Below, piece after piece: positions 42,328 through 52,875 of a stretch of 64,000 nucleotides of DNA (its first letter is position 1; each line of letters begins with the position of its first letter). The notes under the pieces are model-generated. The model saw only the letters and a list, made by a program, of their open reading frames with translations, ran no database searches and was not told the DNA's origin. A program made the position numbers and the translations under genes. The stretch is from Sphaerosporella brunnea. Its lineage: Eukaryota > Ascomycota > Pezizomycetes > Pezizales > Pyronemataceae. The stretch lies in assembly GCA_008704415.1 (NCBI GenBank), contig VXIS01000147.1, forward strand, positions 1 to 64,000, given 5' to 3'.

Positions 42328-44091
42328 TCAGAATGCTTCCACATAATCCTCGAGGCCAAAAGTTTCACTTACAGCCTGTATGAGAGAACGACCACACTCA
42401 ATGCGCCCCATCACTTGCTTATGAAACGCCAACTGTATCGCTTCTCTCTGGCGTTCCAAATTCAAAGTGATAGCCCCACTGGTCTTATTGCCCGAAGAAT
42501 CCAGGGAACCTCTCAAGCAAGCCAATGTGGCATCGGTATAAGCCCTGCCCATATAATGCGGCAACCTCTGTTCGGCATGCTTCTCCAACGTCTCCTTGAT
42601 ATCCTCCGCCAGCATCTCGGGAAAGTCGGGATCATAGTCAATAACAGAGCGCCACAAGCCTACTTCTAACAGCACCACCCCGACCGAGTATATATCGTGC
42701 AACACGCTGAACCGCGTATCTGGGGGCCCTTGGCGGTCTGGGTGACGGTAGATGTTTCTCTCGAGAACATCGTCTTGCTCAGTGGTTGAGGTGTCGTTTT
42801 CGTCCCGTGAGAATTCGAACCCGACCATATATTGCTGGCTGTAGTCGAGCTCTAGCTGGCTTCCGGGGCTTCCTCTTCTAGGGAAGAAAACGATGTTCTC
42901 GGTCCGAATCGATTTGTGGAGCCAGCCAACCGAATGTAGCTGGAACACGGTATCCACCAGTGTTTTCGCGATCTTGAAGCGTTCGCCAAGTGTTGGCCGG
43001 GTGTAACTCGAGGGGTTGATAGCGCTAAGAAGATCTATCGGTTCTTCTCCACTGGCCTGGGAAGGCAAAGAGAAAAGAAAGGCAAAGCGGAAACTATCAC
43101 GGCCCTGGACTTTGACCTTTTCATTGACGATGAATTTGCACTGCAAGGTGTGGAAACCTGTATCCGCTGCCCGAGGCTGGCACAGCAGGTTTCCGAGCCG
43201 GAGGACCCGCTTGGTCATTGCTTCGGCTGGCTCTTGTGGAGAGCCCCTCCGAGGCTTGTAGGGCTTATATTCGGCATAGAATTTCGTGGTGGAATCAGAG
43301 GTTGTGAGCGTGCGGAGTTTGCCGTCTTTTTGGGCAGGGCTTAGGGTATATCCTTGCTGGAGGATTTCTATGGATGATGCACCAGTTCCGGTGATGATCG
43401 ACCGAAGGCGAAGGCCCGTTGTAAGGCGCAAAGTCTTTCTGCTCTCAAAAATTAGAATGAATAGGCTATTAGTGGCTGGTAGTGAGAGAACATACAAAGT
43501 TGCACGATCTTCTTCCGACCCCGAGGCAACTGCAAGTTTTGTTTCGTCAAGGAAACATAGTCCGCATAATAGGAAGTTCTGCAATTTGTTGTTCCATTCT
43601 TCCAGCTTTGCAACGATGTTGAGGATATTCTTCTTCTTGAAAAATCCCCAGTAGGCTTTATCGACGAGTTTTGTGTGTTGTTGCAGCTCCCAGCTGGCTT
43701 CACGTCCTTTCTGTGCCAACATATCGCCGTCAGCTATCTTGTCGGAATTGAATTGTGCACGGCCGGCTTGTAGCTCCCGAAGGTCGAATTTGTTGAGGAT
43801 GGTAGTGTACGTTCCAAACATGATCAGAAGTTCCTGAACCATCCCACTGACGGCCAGTCGATGCGGCTCCGGCAACATCTCAAAACGTGACTTTCCGTCG
43901 GCGAAGTTTTTGTTTTCCAGGAATTCTCTGAATGCACTGAGGCGTGCCGACTCGGTCGTGATCCGTGTAGTGATCTGCCGAACGTCTTCGCCGAACTCTT
44001 TGGAATCTTGGATTACGCCATGGAAATAGCGGAGAATCTCAACGGCCTGCGAAATACAGGCAAGCGCGAGGCCGGCAATGTCCATTGTCAT
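42328..44091 (-). CDS. HeLo-domain pseudokinase, 587 aa
   Basis: A single exon. Residues 1 to ~190 form an all-helical domain with the HeLo ('prion-inhibition and propagation') pattern: DIAGLALACISQAVEILRYF, FGEDVRQITTRITTESARLSAF, VSGMVQELLIMFGTYTTIL. HeLo domains are membrane-targeting, pore-forming cell-death domains in fungi, structurally related to the four-helix bundle of MLKL. Residues ~200-560 form a degenerate kinase domain. The HRD segment is LHKSIRTEN (~391, catalytic Asp replaced by Ser) and the DFG segment reads GFEF (~424), while the C-lobe marker DIYSVGVVLLEVGLW is kept. No Gly-rich loop is clear. It should therefore be a pseudokinase controlling the HeLo domain; this role is inferred from domain knowledge. 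Head-to-head with the active kinase-ankyrin gene. Confidence 0.82.
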   Translation of the reverse strand: MTMDIAGLALACISQAVEILRYFHGVIQDSKEFGEDVRQITTRITTESARLSAFREFLENKNFADGKSRFEMLPEPHRLAVSGMVQELLIMFGTYTTILNKFDLRELQAGRAQFNSDKIADGDMLAQKGREASWELQQHTKLVDKAYWGFFKKKNILNIVAKLEEWNNKLQNFLLCGLCFLDETKLAVASGSEEDRATLYVLSLPATNSLFILIFESRKTLRLTTGLRLRSIITGTGASSIEILQQGYTLSPAQKDGKLRTLTTSDSTTKFYAEYKPYKPRRGSPQEPAEAMTKRVLRLGNLLCQPRAADTGFHTLQCKFIVNEKVKVQGRDSFRFAFLFSLPSQASGEEPIDLLSAINPSSYTRPTLGERFKIAKTLVDTVFQLHSVGWLHKSIRTENIVFFPRRGSPGSQLELDYSQQYMVGFEFSRDENDTSTTEQDDVLERNIYRHPDRQGPPDTRFSVLHDIYSVGVVLLEVGLWRSVIDYDPDFPEMLAEDIKETLEKHAEQRLPHYMGRAYTDATLACLRGSLDSSGNKTSGAITLNLERQREAIQLAFHKQVMGRIECGRSLIQAVSETFGLEDYVEAF

Positions 44092-44863
44092 TCTCCGAGG
44101 TGGGTGTTGCTCGTAAACGGGGGTGGGAATGGTGAAGCAAAAAGGTGGATATATTGTGAAAGAAAAGGGTGGCGGTTAAAAATAACAAATCATTTGCCTC
44201 CTGTCCCGGACCCGCTCCCGCGCTCTCACCTGCATATGAAAATTCCTATTATCCCTTGCAAGAGAGGATCCGGTCTCCAGCCGGATAGTGATTTGTACTC
44301 ACTCATCGGGGGCAGCTTCAAATTTCCTGGCCCACCCTTGCTCCTATGTCTATCAATGCAACATAAATGCATACTAAAATACCCCATCCATTGCCATCTG
44401 ACCACTGCGATCAGCCTGTAATCCATATGCATCCAGTGATCTGTCTGCACTGCCGCCAATGAGTCTACCCAATCCGATGCTGCTGCATTCCATCAATGCC
44501 ACTCTCAATATGGCCGGGCCCATCTCACAATGCTGCTGCCCTCCGTAAGTACCGGTTCCAATAACATTCATGACCTTGGCGATGCCCTTCATCAGTCGCT
44601 GGGGAAGCTCTGCGTGTGTGAGTGGTGAAGGGGTTCATCTTTGTTCAATTGACCCCGCACAACCGCCAAGTTGGCGTTCTGTTGTGCCACTGGTGATCTT
44701 GTCAATTTTGGAACTCGCAAAAGCAACCTCCTCCCCCCAAATTCCTGCCTATTGTAGTTAGAGTCCACCGAATGCTGCTTTCATCTTCTTGATGTGTGAC
44801 GGTTACACGGCCTCGCGGTACAAACACCAATCGCATTTGCGATAGAGATCAAAGTCATACGAC
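44092..44863. other. 5' region of the HeLo-pseudokinase gene
   Basis: No gene is supported. Together with the hAT element and the following 130 bp, this is the shared upstream region of the two divergent kinase-related genes (1887 bp including the element). Confidence 0.5.
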
Positions 44864-44871
44864 ATCCTATC
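44864..44871. repeat. 8-bp target-site duplication, left
   Basis: atcctatc precedes the hAT element and is repeated exactly at 45849-45856. Confidence 0.85.
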
Positions 44872-45848
44872 CAGGGTTGTCAGTAGCCGGCCGAAATAGC
44901 CAGCCTTTGCGCGGCTGGCTTCATAGCCCAGCCAGCCGCGCCGGCTTTTTAAGTAGCCAGCCGCGTCGGCCGGCCGGCCAGGCTGCAACGGCTGCATCAT
45001 CGAGTGATCGTCAGTGAGCGATATACTAGTACCCCACGGTCGTTCCCCACCCCTTCAAGTTGCGAGTCTTGAACGAGGTTCGGTTCGGAGGCGTCGCGGA
45101 AAGACCAGAGATCCGTCAGGATACTCGGGGACTCAGACAGAGAGAGAGAGAAGCACGCCAGGAAGTTGTGGTTTATTGTGTCGTCTGGTCTCAAGCACCA
45201 GAGTCGGAAGGAGAGAAGCTATGTACAAGTAGTTCAACCACGAAACCCTCAAACCCGAACCTCTCAATTCAATGGCGAGTGCCAATTCAATGGCGAGTGC
45301 CAATTCAATGGCGAGTGCCAATCATGAAAGCGCACTGCACACGAGAGCGCACGGCGCTTCAACAGCGAGACCCGTTAATCATTGCGCAATAATGGACCAC
45401 TTTAACACACTCAGCACCCAGCCTTCCCTCCCTATACCGCCATGCCGGGGCCATCAGGAGCAGCAGGCACTGGTAGACCCACTTCTAGCGCAGGAGTCGG
45501 AGTCTGAGTCCAGGGCCCACCGCCCGGCCGGATTGTCTCTTAATCTGCCGTTTTTCCCCGCCCGCCTTGTGTCTTGTCTTAATCTGCCTTTTTTCCCGGC
45601 TCGCAATTGTATTTTTTTTTTGTCAGCCGAAGAGGGGTGCTGTTTCTTTTACTAGTATCGGGTGTGCGCTCGTTCTATTTTCAACGCGAATTCCATCTAT
45701 CCGCAGTAGCAAACTCTCCACGTCGCCCCGTGAAGAAGCCGGCTGCAGCCGTTCGATGGCTGCAGCCCAAATAGCCCAGCCCGGCTGCCAAGGCAGCCAT
45801 TCGAAGCCCAGCCCAGCCGCGCCGGCCGGCTGGCTACTGACAACCCTG
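44872..45848. mobile_element. 977-bp non-autonomous hAT element
   Basis: The ends are perfect 17-bp inverted repeats (CAGGGTTGTCAGTAGCC and its complement), bordered by identical 8-bp duplications atcctatc (44864-44871 and 45849-45856). This combination is diagnostic of hAT-superfamily insertion. The subterminal parts are rich in agccagcc/ccggctggct motifs. No transposase-like frame exists; the interior holds an 18-bp tandem repeat, so it must be moved by a transposase made elsewhere. It lies 130 bp before the start codon of the kinase-ankyrin gene. Because both the duplication and the terminal repeats are perfect, insertion is probably recent. Confidence 0.88.
45265..45318. repeat. tandem repeat, 3 copies of 18 bp, inside the hAT element
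   Basis: The unit caattcaatggcgagtgc occurs three times in a row. Confidence 0.85.
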
Positions 45849-45856
45849 ATCCTATC
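45849..45856. repeat. 8-bp target-site duplication, right
   Basis: Exact repeat of 44864-44871 next to the right terminal repeat of the hAT element. Confidence 0.85.
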
Positions 45857-45978
45857 CCGGAACATGCAGTTTGGTCTAGCCGCTGCAGGCGCAGCCATTT
45901 AACTACCGTGCGCAGCATAATACTAGTCTACCTTCGCGATCGTTTGGTCAAGAGGCAGTAACAAGGTATCCATCAAAC

Positions 45979-48900
45979 ATGTTACGATCCAATAGACCGC
46001 TCACGAACGTTGCGCGAGAGCGTTCAAAGCTCGAGATACGAACCATCAGCGACTTCCTGACGTTGGTAGCATGCCATGAAATAGAACGAGCCACCTTGGA
46101 TTCGTACCCCGATTATAGGTCTGTGAACTTTGACGGCGGAAGTCAGTTCACCATCTACGATCATAGCGGGCTGCGATATGCTGGTGTTGAAACACCGGTG
46201 GTCAAGACCCTTTCGTTGGAGAACAGTCGTGGTGGCCAAGTGGACCGGGTTTGCCCCTCAGTCTCCCACTGGAGGTTGAAGCATGCCTGACAAAAGGGAC
46301 ATACAGAAAAGAGCTGTTGAGCTCTACAAGGAACTAAAGACCCTCTGCTCTTTGCGAGAACACCCAAATATTGTCCGGCTTCTGTTTTACGACCTTGTGG
46401 AAAGCAACCCCCCAGGCACATATACTCCAGCCCTGGTACTGGAGAGAGCCGAATGCAGTCTTTCTAGGCTCCTCGATGATAGCTCCACAGTCCTCACGGC
46501 AGAAGAGAGCCTCCAGATCTGTTACGGCACTACCTCTGGTCTAGCAGCACTCCACCAAGAAGAAATCATCCATGGAGACGTCAAGGCGGATAACGTGCTC
46601 ATATTTCGTTCGGAGGACGGGAGGTATATTCCAAAGCTGGCGGATTTCGGCTCAGCCATCTTTCTCGACGACGCCCTGCTCACGGCGAGCGGGAAGAAGC
46701 GTTCGATGAAGTATTACGGGACAAGCGTTACCAACGCTCCAGAAACCGAGAACCAATCTCGACGACCGATACCGACGGCGATGTTGATACGCTGCGACAT
46801 TTATTCACTCGGAATTCTGTTTCTTCATGTTGTGGCTGGGGAATTGAGAGAATGTTGGACTGCAAAGGACGAAAACGTTTTGGAAAGCGCGATCGAGTAC
46901 TTAGAGTCACAAGCACCGAACCAGGCCAAGGATGTCATGATTCAAGCATTACCACAGATGCTTTGTTACGATCCACGTCGGAGATGCTCCGACCTTAAAC
47001 CCATCCTTTTACTTCTTTCTGCACCTGCAGATGTCACCGGACAGTGAGTATCCCATGATGTAACTACTGTACTTTTTATTGATATCCTTTCAGTCAGCTC
47101 GACAAAGAAAATATCGTACCCGCCAAGATCGGTCGTGGCCCACGAGACGTCGAGCGAAGCCTGCGTAGGCATCTAGGAGACGGCCATTATCTCACCTTTG
47201 GCTGGGAAGACGAAGAGACCCTTCACCGGACTATCCAAAGCCAGATAATAGCCGATCTCAAAAACCAATCCCGGTCCTCGAATATCACAACCAGAGGCCG
47301 AGCATTCTTTCAATCTGCCATTGCCCATTCACTCGGGCTCGGGGCGCCGAGGAACATCGACGCCATGTTGAAAGCTACCATCGAAGCAGCCAGAGCCGAC
47401 TATCTCCCAGCCCAGGCGGTTCTTCATGCCTGGCACTTCGCGCATGATCGCCAAGTCGATGTCGACGAACACGTGCAACTGAACTGGCTGTATAAGGCTG
47501 TGGTTTGGGGATCTTGGACTGCAGGAAGCATGCTGCGAGAGATGGATCCCGATTTGTACCGGGAGGCGAGGTCGGAGTTCCACTCTCGCGGTGGGTACAA
47601 CCAGTTCTTCCACAGCAGAGAGCCCCCTGACTATATTGATTTAGCGGGCGCTACCGGCCATGAACATATAACACGACTACACCGGTCGGTTGGACTATCT
47701 GAGGATGCGGGGGCTCCCATACTCACTGCAGCTGCAATTCACGGTAGCTGCACCCTTATTGAAGTGCTAGTCAAAGATCTCGGCTGTGATCCGAATACTT
47801 GCAATGAGTTTGGGGAAAGCTTGTTAGTTCTGTGCTGTAAAGCTGGCCATATCGAACTCCTAGAAGTAGGTCCCTGTGTCTAATTCGCTCTGTCAGCCGA
47901 GCTGAACTTGTCCTGCAGGTGCTTGTGAAGCTGGGTGCTTCGGCGCGGACTCTTGACGACGAAGGAACCAAAATCAGAGAGCCGGCTTTACATTGGCTCA
48001 TCGCCTTCGACGAGGAGCACAAGTCCCGCGCCGCAGAGCTCTTATTCCAAGCCGGAGCTCGACTCGAGGACGATATGACCTGGACACACCCTTGCATAGA
48101 GTTGCATGGGCATTTCCCAGACGGAGGCCCCTTAAACTATGCACTCAAAGCCAGTGACCAGGCCACGAAGGTTCTACTACAGCACGCGTGTTCTTTGGGG
48201 ATTGCCGATGAGATCCTGTCCGGGGCAGGGTCAGAATATATCAAACCCCTCGAGTTGGCAATCTCACACCCCCACCCAGATGTTTTACAAGTCTTGGACG
48301 ACTGTGGAGCCTTTGCCATCGGGCCGGAAAGCCTAGGTGAGCCAATTTACAGATTATCTGTGTTGCCAGTTTACCAAAGTTGGGCCGTCGACGGATTGAT
48401 TCGATTAAGAGCCGGCGAAGCTGCCGCAGCCGCCATCGACTTCGCTGCAGAGCAGGTGCCCGGTTCCTTGGGGGCCGATAGTGAGGATGGCGTCGCACCG
48501 TTGGTCGGAGCGGCATATACCCACAACGAAGCCGTGGTCAAGGTCTTGCTAAAACATGGCTGCGATCCAAACGCGCAGTCTTCCGAGCAATACGAGGGCT
48601 TGACGTCGTTGGTCTGTTGGGCACAAGGCATGCTTTTCTATGACGACGATATTGCACGGCAGCTCTGCGCCGCCGGGGCTGATGTTGACCTTACCAATCA
48701 TGGTGGTTTAACACCTCTCCACTTCGCGATGCGGGAAAATAATACACACGGCGCAAAACAGCTCATCGAACTCGGTGCAGACATGGAAGCGACTACACCC
48801 TCCAGCTACAAACCCCTACACACGGCCGCCCTATACGGGTCCGTGGATGCAGGGCGAATTCTTCTTGAGAGCGGAGCAAACATTCACCCAGTGACAGACT

Positions 48901-49847
48901 GGAACAAGGTCCCGAGCCAAGCGCTCTGGAGCGAGTTAACACCCGCCGCCTTGGCAGCAGATTCACACCGGCGACGGTTCTTGGAGTTGCTTTATGAATT
49001 CGATCCCCTGCTCATTGCTCGACCTCCATCAGGCGATGGACTTCTCCATTTTGCGATCTCGGAACCGGAGACAAAGATGCTGGAGTTCTTGCTGGATTTT
49101 GTCAACACTTCGAACCCGCCGGTCGACCCAGCTGTTTTCCTCAACTGGCGCAACTCAAACGGTTGGACGCCGCTCCATCTATGTGTGGGGAACATCCGCC
49201 GGCAAGAACACTGCAAGCTGTTGCTCAATGCCGGGGCTTCGCTGACCCAGCTGTCAACGTCGGGGCATTCAGTGCTTGACATCGCCATGCAAACAATGCA
49301 GAGGATCAAAGACGGCAGCATCCTCGAACCACCCAAAAGTACAACCCTCTCAAAAAATTCTGTAGCATTGACACTTTTTCCAGCTAACCCGTAAATAGGC
49401 AAAGGCCGACTCATCAACATGCCCTCAACCTTCTCTGCGATCTGCCTGCAGGAAACCACCCGGCCCGCCCCCAGATCCTTCCAAGACTGGGATGGCATAA
49501 CCCGCGTCCATATCTTGGACCGAGAAGATCAACTCTCCGCCTTCGAAAGCCTCCTCGCTTTGCTCCACGAACACAATGCACCTACCGCGTGCGCTCAGGG
49601 CGTTCCGGACGATGCCTTCAACTTGTGGCTTCGCTGTGAAGAGTCGACGGAGTTGACATCCTTGGGGGATGGTCCGTCGGCGCGACATCTGAAGCTGGTA
49701 GTTCAGTGGAAGGGAAAGGATGGTAAAGCCGGCGCTTCGAAGATTGAAGTCACCAGAGGCGAGCTTTTGGCGGGCCTTGAGCCGGAGAGACTGTATGAGC
49801 TGGGTGTTGAGAGGGATGCTGTCTTGATTTCTATTGTTGCTCAGTGA
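45979..49847 (+). CDS. Ser/Thr kinase with ankyrin repeats, 1212 aa
   Basis: Five exons: 45979-46239, 46307-47043, 47094-47865, 47919-49338 and 49399-49847. Introns are 50-67 nt and the frame closes at 1213 codons. The kinase domain has the VAIK-type Lys (VVKTLS, K76), the helix-C region (RAVELYKEL), an intact HGDVKADN loop (H176, D178) and DFG (D200), so it should be active. The Gly-rich loop is poorly formed (DHSGLRYAG). A Sel1-like helical linker follows. Ankyrin repeats run from ~540 to ~1050 (ADVDLTNHGGLTPLHFAM, ADMEATTPSSYKPLHTAALYG, NGWTPLHLCV). The C-terminal ~150 residues are unrecognised. Kinase-ankyrin proteins are common in Pezizomycotina and often accessory; the target is unknown. 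The first intron uses GTGGAC and is the least certain junction. Confidence 0.82.
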
Positions 49848-50648
49848 GGACATCCGTGGGATGATAAGTACATGTATGTAGGTGGAAAATGAAATTGTTG
49901 GCGGCTTTTGGCATTGCGATCCAGATACCCAGCTAGACTTGTGAGCGACGTGATGTGATCAACATGCCGCCATGTCCATTGCTGGAAACATTCTGTTCGA
50001 CTTACGCATGCTAACCGGCTTTCTGTCAAGCTTCAAAAAACCCTTTTACCGTGCATCGACTCACTAGCGGGCGGTCTCGATCACGCGGGCGTGGGCTATA
50101 CCCGCTCCCGCCTCCCTTTCTTCAGACAAATAGAAACTGACATTTGAACGACAACCAGAAAAAGACCGAAGGAAAACAGGCGAACCTTTCTGATGAATGG
50201 CTGCCGTGTAGGTAGAGACTGTACCCCGGAGGGGACTGATCTCTACCTGGACTCCCCCAGCCGGCGATGGGTACTTGAGTCAGGTGCTAGTTCACAACTA
50301 GGGGCTTCCCTAGGGACGGTGGGTGGGTGAAGACCGATGCTTGACCTCCCTTTCCCGTCCCCGGGGCCGCCTTTTGTCCCCCTCTATCTAAGCTTTCCCC
50401 GGCGCAAGCTCAACCTCAACTTATGCATACCCGGTCCGGGCCCCAAGTCCGAAAGCACTAAAGCAACGCTGATAGCTATACATAGGATACGCTTTTTGCC
50501 TCGACTCCTCGCCCCCGCTAGTACCCAGGCAAGCTGGAACAAAAAACACACAGGAAGCTTTGAAACCTTATTTTTCTGGAAAACCGGCGTTCCAGACGAA
50601 AAGTCTGAATAGAGGGGGTCTATTCAGACTGGAAGACGAGTGGTGCGG
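49848..50648. other. intergenic
   Basis: No gene is supported. A short inverted repeat (agtctgaatag and ctattcagact) flanks a G run at about 50600-50630, beside the LINE end. Confidence 0.45.
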
Positions 50649-51180
50649 CTTTTGTGTTAATCATATTGCATTCGGCCGCTTGCGGCCATGACATATGTAG
50701 AAAAGAAGAGACTGTGCTACCCCTTCGGCGAGGCCGACTACTGAGGCCTGCGGCTCCTCTAAAGAAAAGGATTAAAGAAATCGCATCATGTAGAATAAGC
50801 GTACCAGGAAACTCGTAACATGTCATAGGCGAACAGAAACATGACGCCCCTATCAGGCCAGGCCCCAACCTTGGTGGTGCTTAGGAAATCCATAACAGCC
50901 TCCGTACACCTGTCATCTGCAAGTAAAGCAGAGGTGGCCATCGCTTCCGCCCTCTCTCTCTTTCGTCGCCTCCGATACCTCCCTCCAGAGGACCTTCTGC
51001 TCATTCTTCCACCTCTTGCAAAATTTGAAAAGTCTGGACGGCGCCGCTGCTGCACCACCAACACTTGTCATCCGTCCGGCGGCCTGTCTAAAGGAGGTAC
51101 GGGCCTGTAGGCGCTTTGCCGGTGCGAGGCTGACAGAAGCGGGACGCCAGGGATTTCTTTGCCCTGGCCGCAGTGGGGTC
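50649..51180 (-). mobile_element. 5'-truncated Tad1-like LINE end, copy C
   Basis: The minus strand encodes FCKRWKNEQKVLWREVSEATKE, then in another frame LLADDRCTEAVMDFLSTTKVGAWP, the same ORF2 end as the other two copies. The 3' UTR hairpin ggccgcttgcggcc lies at 50674-50687, followed by caatatgattaa and a short A-rich tail. A frameshift between the two segments shows the copy is dead. The 5' border is approximate, and no exact target duplication was recognised. Confidence 0.75.
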
Positions 51181-52063
51181 AGGCCTCCTTCGTCTTCTGT
51201 AATATCTTTTTGGAAGTACAGTGTTTGGCTAGCCACGTCTCCTGAGAATGTGTGTGTGCGGATATTGATATTGTTATCACGAGCTCGATTCACCAGGTAT
51301 GTTCCCCCACAAAGGGAAGTTGCAGGACTGATAGAGACAGAGCTTAAGATCGATCACTAGGCGGCGCGGGGATGGTCACTGTTACATCCATGTGCTGATG
51401 TGCTGTATGATAGCGATCGGAGCACGAGGAAGAAGGAAATTGATTTCACAAGAACACAAGGAAAAGACCACCGTATCCATCCTTGCAAAAGCTCTCCCAT
51501 CCATCCAATCGAGCTTCCCCCGCAGTTCGACGCTGGCCAATCTGTAGAAGCAAGTTGGTAGACAAGTACACAGTGCAAACCACGCAAAACCCCCCACCAG
51601 CAGCAGCAGCAAGCAACCTCCCAATGCGCGCCCCTATCTATGTGTCAAAAGAAAGCCAGAGTACAAAAGAAGCAAGGCAAATAAAACGGAAAACGGGGTA
51701 TCCCATGGGGAAAAAAACAAAACACAAAACACAACCATATACCGTGTAAGAAATGAAAACAGGAGATAATGGTAGCGAACACAGAGGGTATAAAAAAGAT
51801 GGCCGGGTATACAGAAAGGGAATCAAAATGATGGAATGTACAGAAAAAAGGAAAAAAAAAAAAAAAAAAGAAACTCGCTATGATGAGTGTGAGTGAATGG
51901 GACCAACGAATGCAACAGAGTAGCAAGTATCTGAGCAGTAGGCATAGGCATGCATCGTCATAGTTGTCGCTGTCATGATTGTGTGATGTGATGATGGGTG
52001 AGGAATCGCGCATCTTGGGTCGTCACTCGGTGTTTTGATGACGCGTGGCAGTAGTAGCGAGCG
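51181..52063. other. 3' region of the Ras gene and spacer
   Basis: No gene is supported. An A-rich tract lies at about 51847-51868 and several T- or A-rich runs occur at 51640-51760. Confidence 0.45.
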
Positions 52064-52875
52064 CTACATGATAGCGCAGCACCACTTCTTTTCCTTCTCC
52101 TGGTCTTCATCGTAGTCATTGAGGCTACCGACTTTCTTCGTTCTCTCGATCGACTTCTTAGCTGCTGCAGGCTTCGAAGCGGTGCCGGCCTTGGCCGCTT
52201 CTCTCGCCGCCACGACTCGTCGCACAATCACTACTCCCGTCAGCCTTCGCCGCAAAGCTCCCCCAACTCTGCGGCTCACGTTCAAAAGTCTCCTCGATGT
52301 TAACTACATTCCGCGCACTGGTCTCCATAAACCCGCAATCATGATCACGTGCCCAACTGAGCCCCTGCGCGCTGGTGACGGCGCGCGCATTGGCCAGATC
52401 GCACTTATTGCCGGCGACGATTTTGACGTGGGGGACAGCGCCAGGTTTCGAGAGGCGCTCTTCAGATTCCATCTCGATCAGATCGTTGAAGTAGTCAAGC
52501 GCGGCGAGGGACTCGGAGGTGGTGATGTCGTATACGAGGAGGTATGCGTCTGCTTCCAGATTCGATGAGGCCCAGAGTCCCCGGTACTCTTCTTGCCCCG
52601 CGGTGTCGGTCAGGTTCAGGTGGTAGGTTCGCCCGTCGACCACGCGCGTCACCGAATAGCTGTCTTGCACTGTCGGGTCATATTCGTGCGTCCATTTCGA
52701 CCGTACCAGTCGCAGTGAGATCGAGGATTTTCCTACGTAGGAGCGTGAGGCGGGTTAGTTATGCGTGTTGCTGAAGCTGTGCACACGCGCGCGTGAGTCA
52801 GTCACGAGTGGTGCTACCTGTGCCGCCGTCGCCGCAGACTGTGATCGAGATGCTGGAAACTTCTTCGTCGGCCAT
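52064..52875 (-). CDS. Ras-family small GTPase, 225 aa
   Basis: Three exons (52875-52818, 52732-52280, 52230-52064) with introns of 85 and 49 nt; the first intron splits the P-loop and the frame closes at 226 codons. All G motifs are present: G1 GDGGTGKSS (15-23), switch I YDPTVQDSYSV, G3 DTAGQEEY including the catalytic Gln, G4 NKCD, G5 ETSAR. The C-terminus is Lys-rich and ends WCCAIM, so CAIM is a prenylation box with a second Cys for possible palmitoylation. Membrane attachment is therefore expected. The N-terminus (MADEEVSSISITV) and the G1 variant GDGGTGKSS place it in the filamentous-fungal Ras-like group; exact orthology to ras-1, ras-2 or krev-type genes is not resolved. Likely role: morphogenesis and nutrient signalling, by family. 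Confidence 0.92.

Noticed and set aside
44872..45848. Two separate GC-rich inverted repeats near 44.9 and 45.8 kb
   Set aside because: They are the two ends of a single hAT element: the 17-bp ends pair and the outer 8 bp are duplicated.
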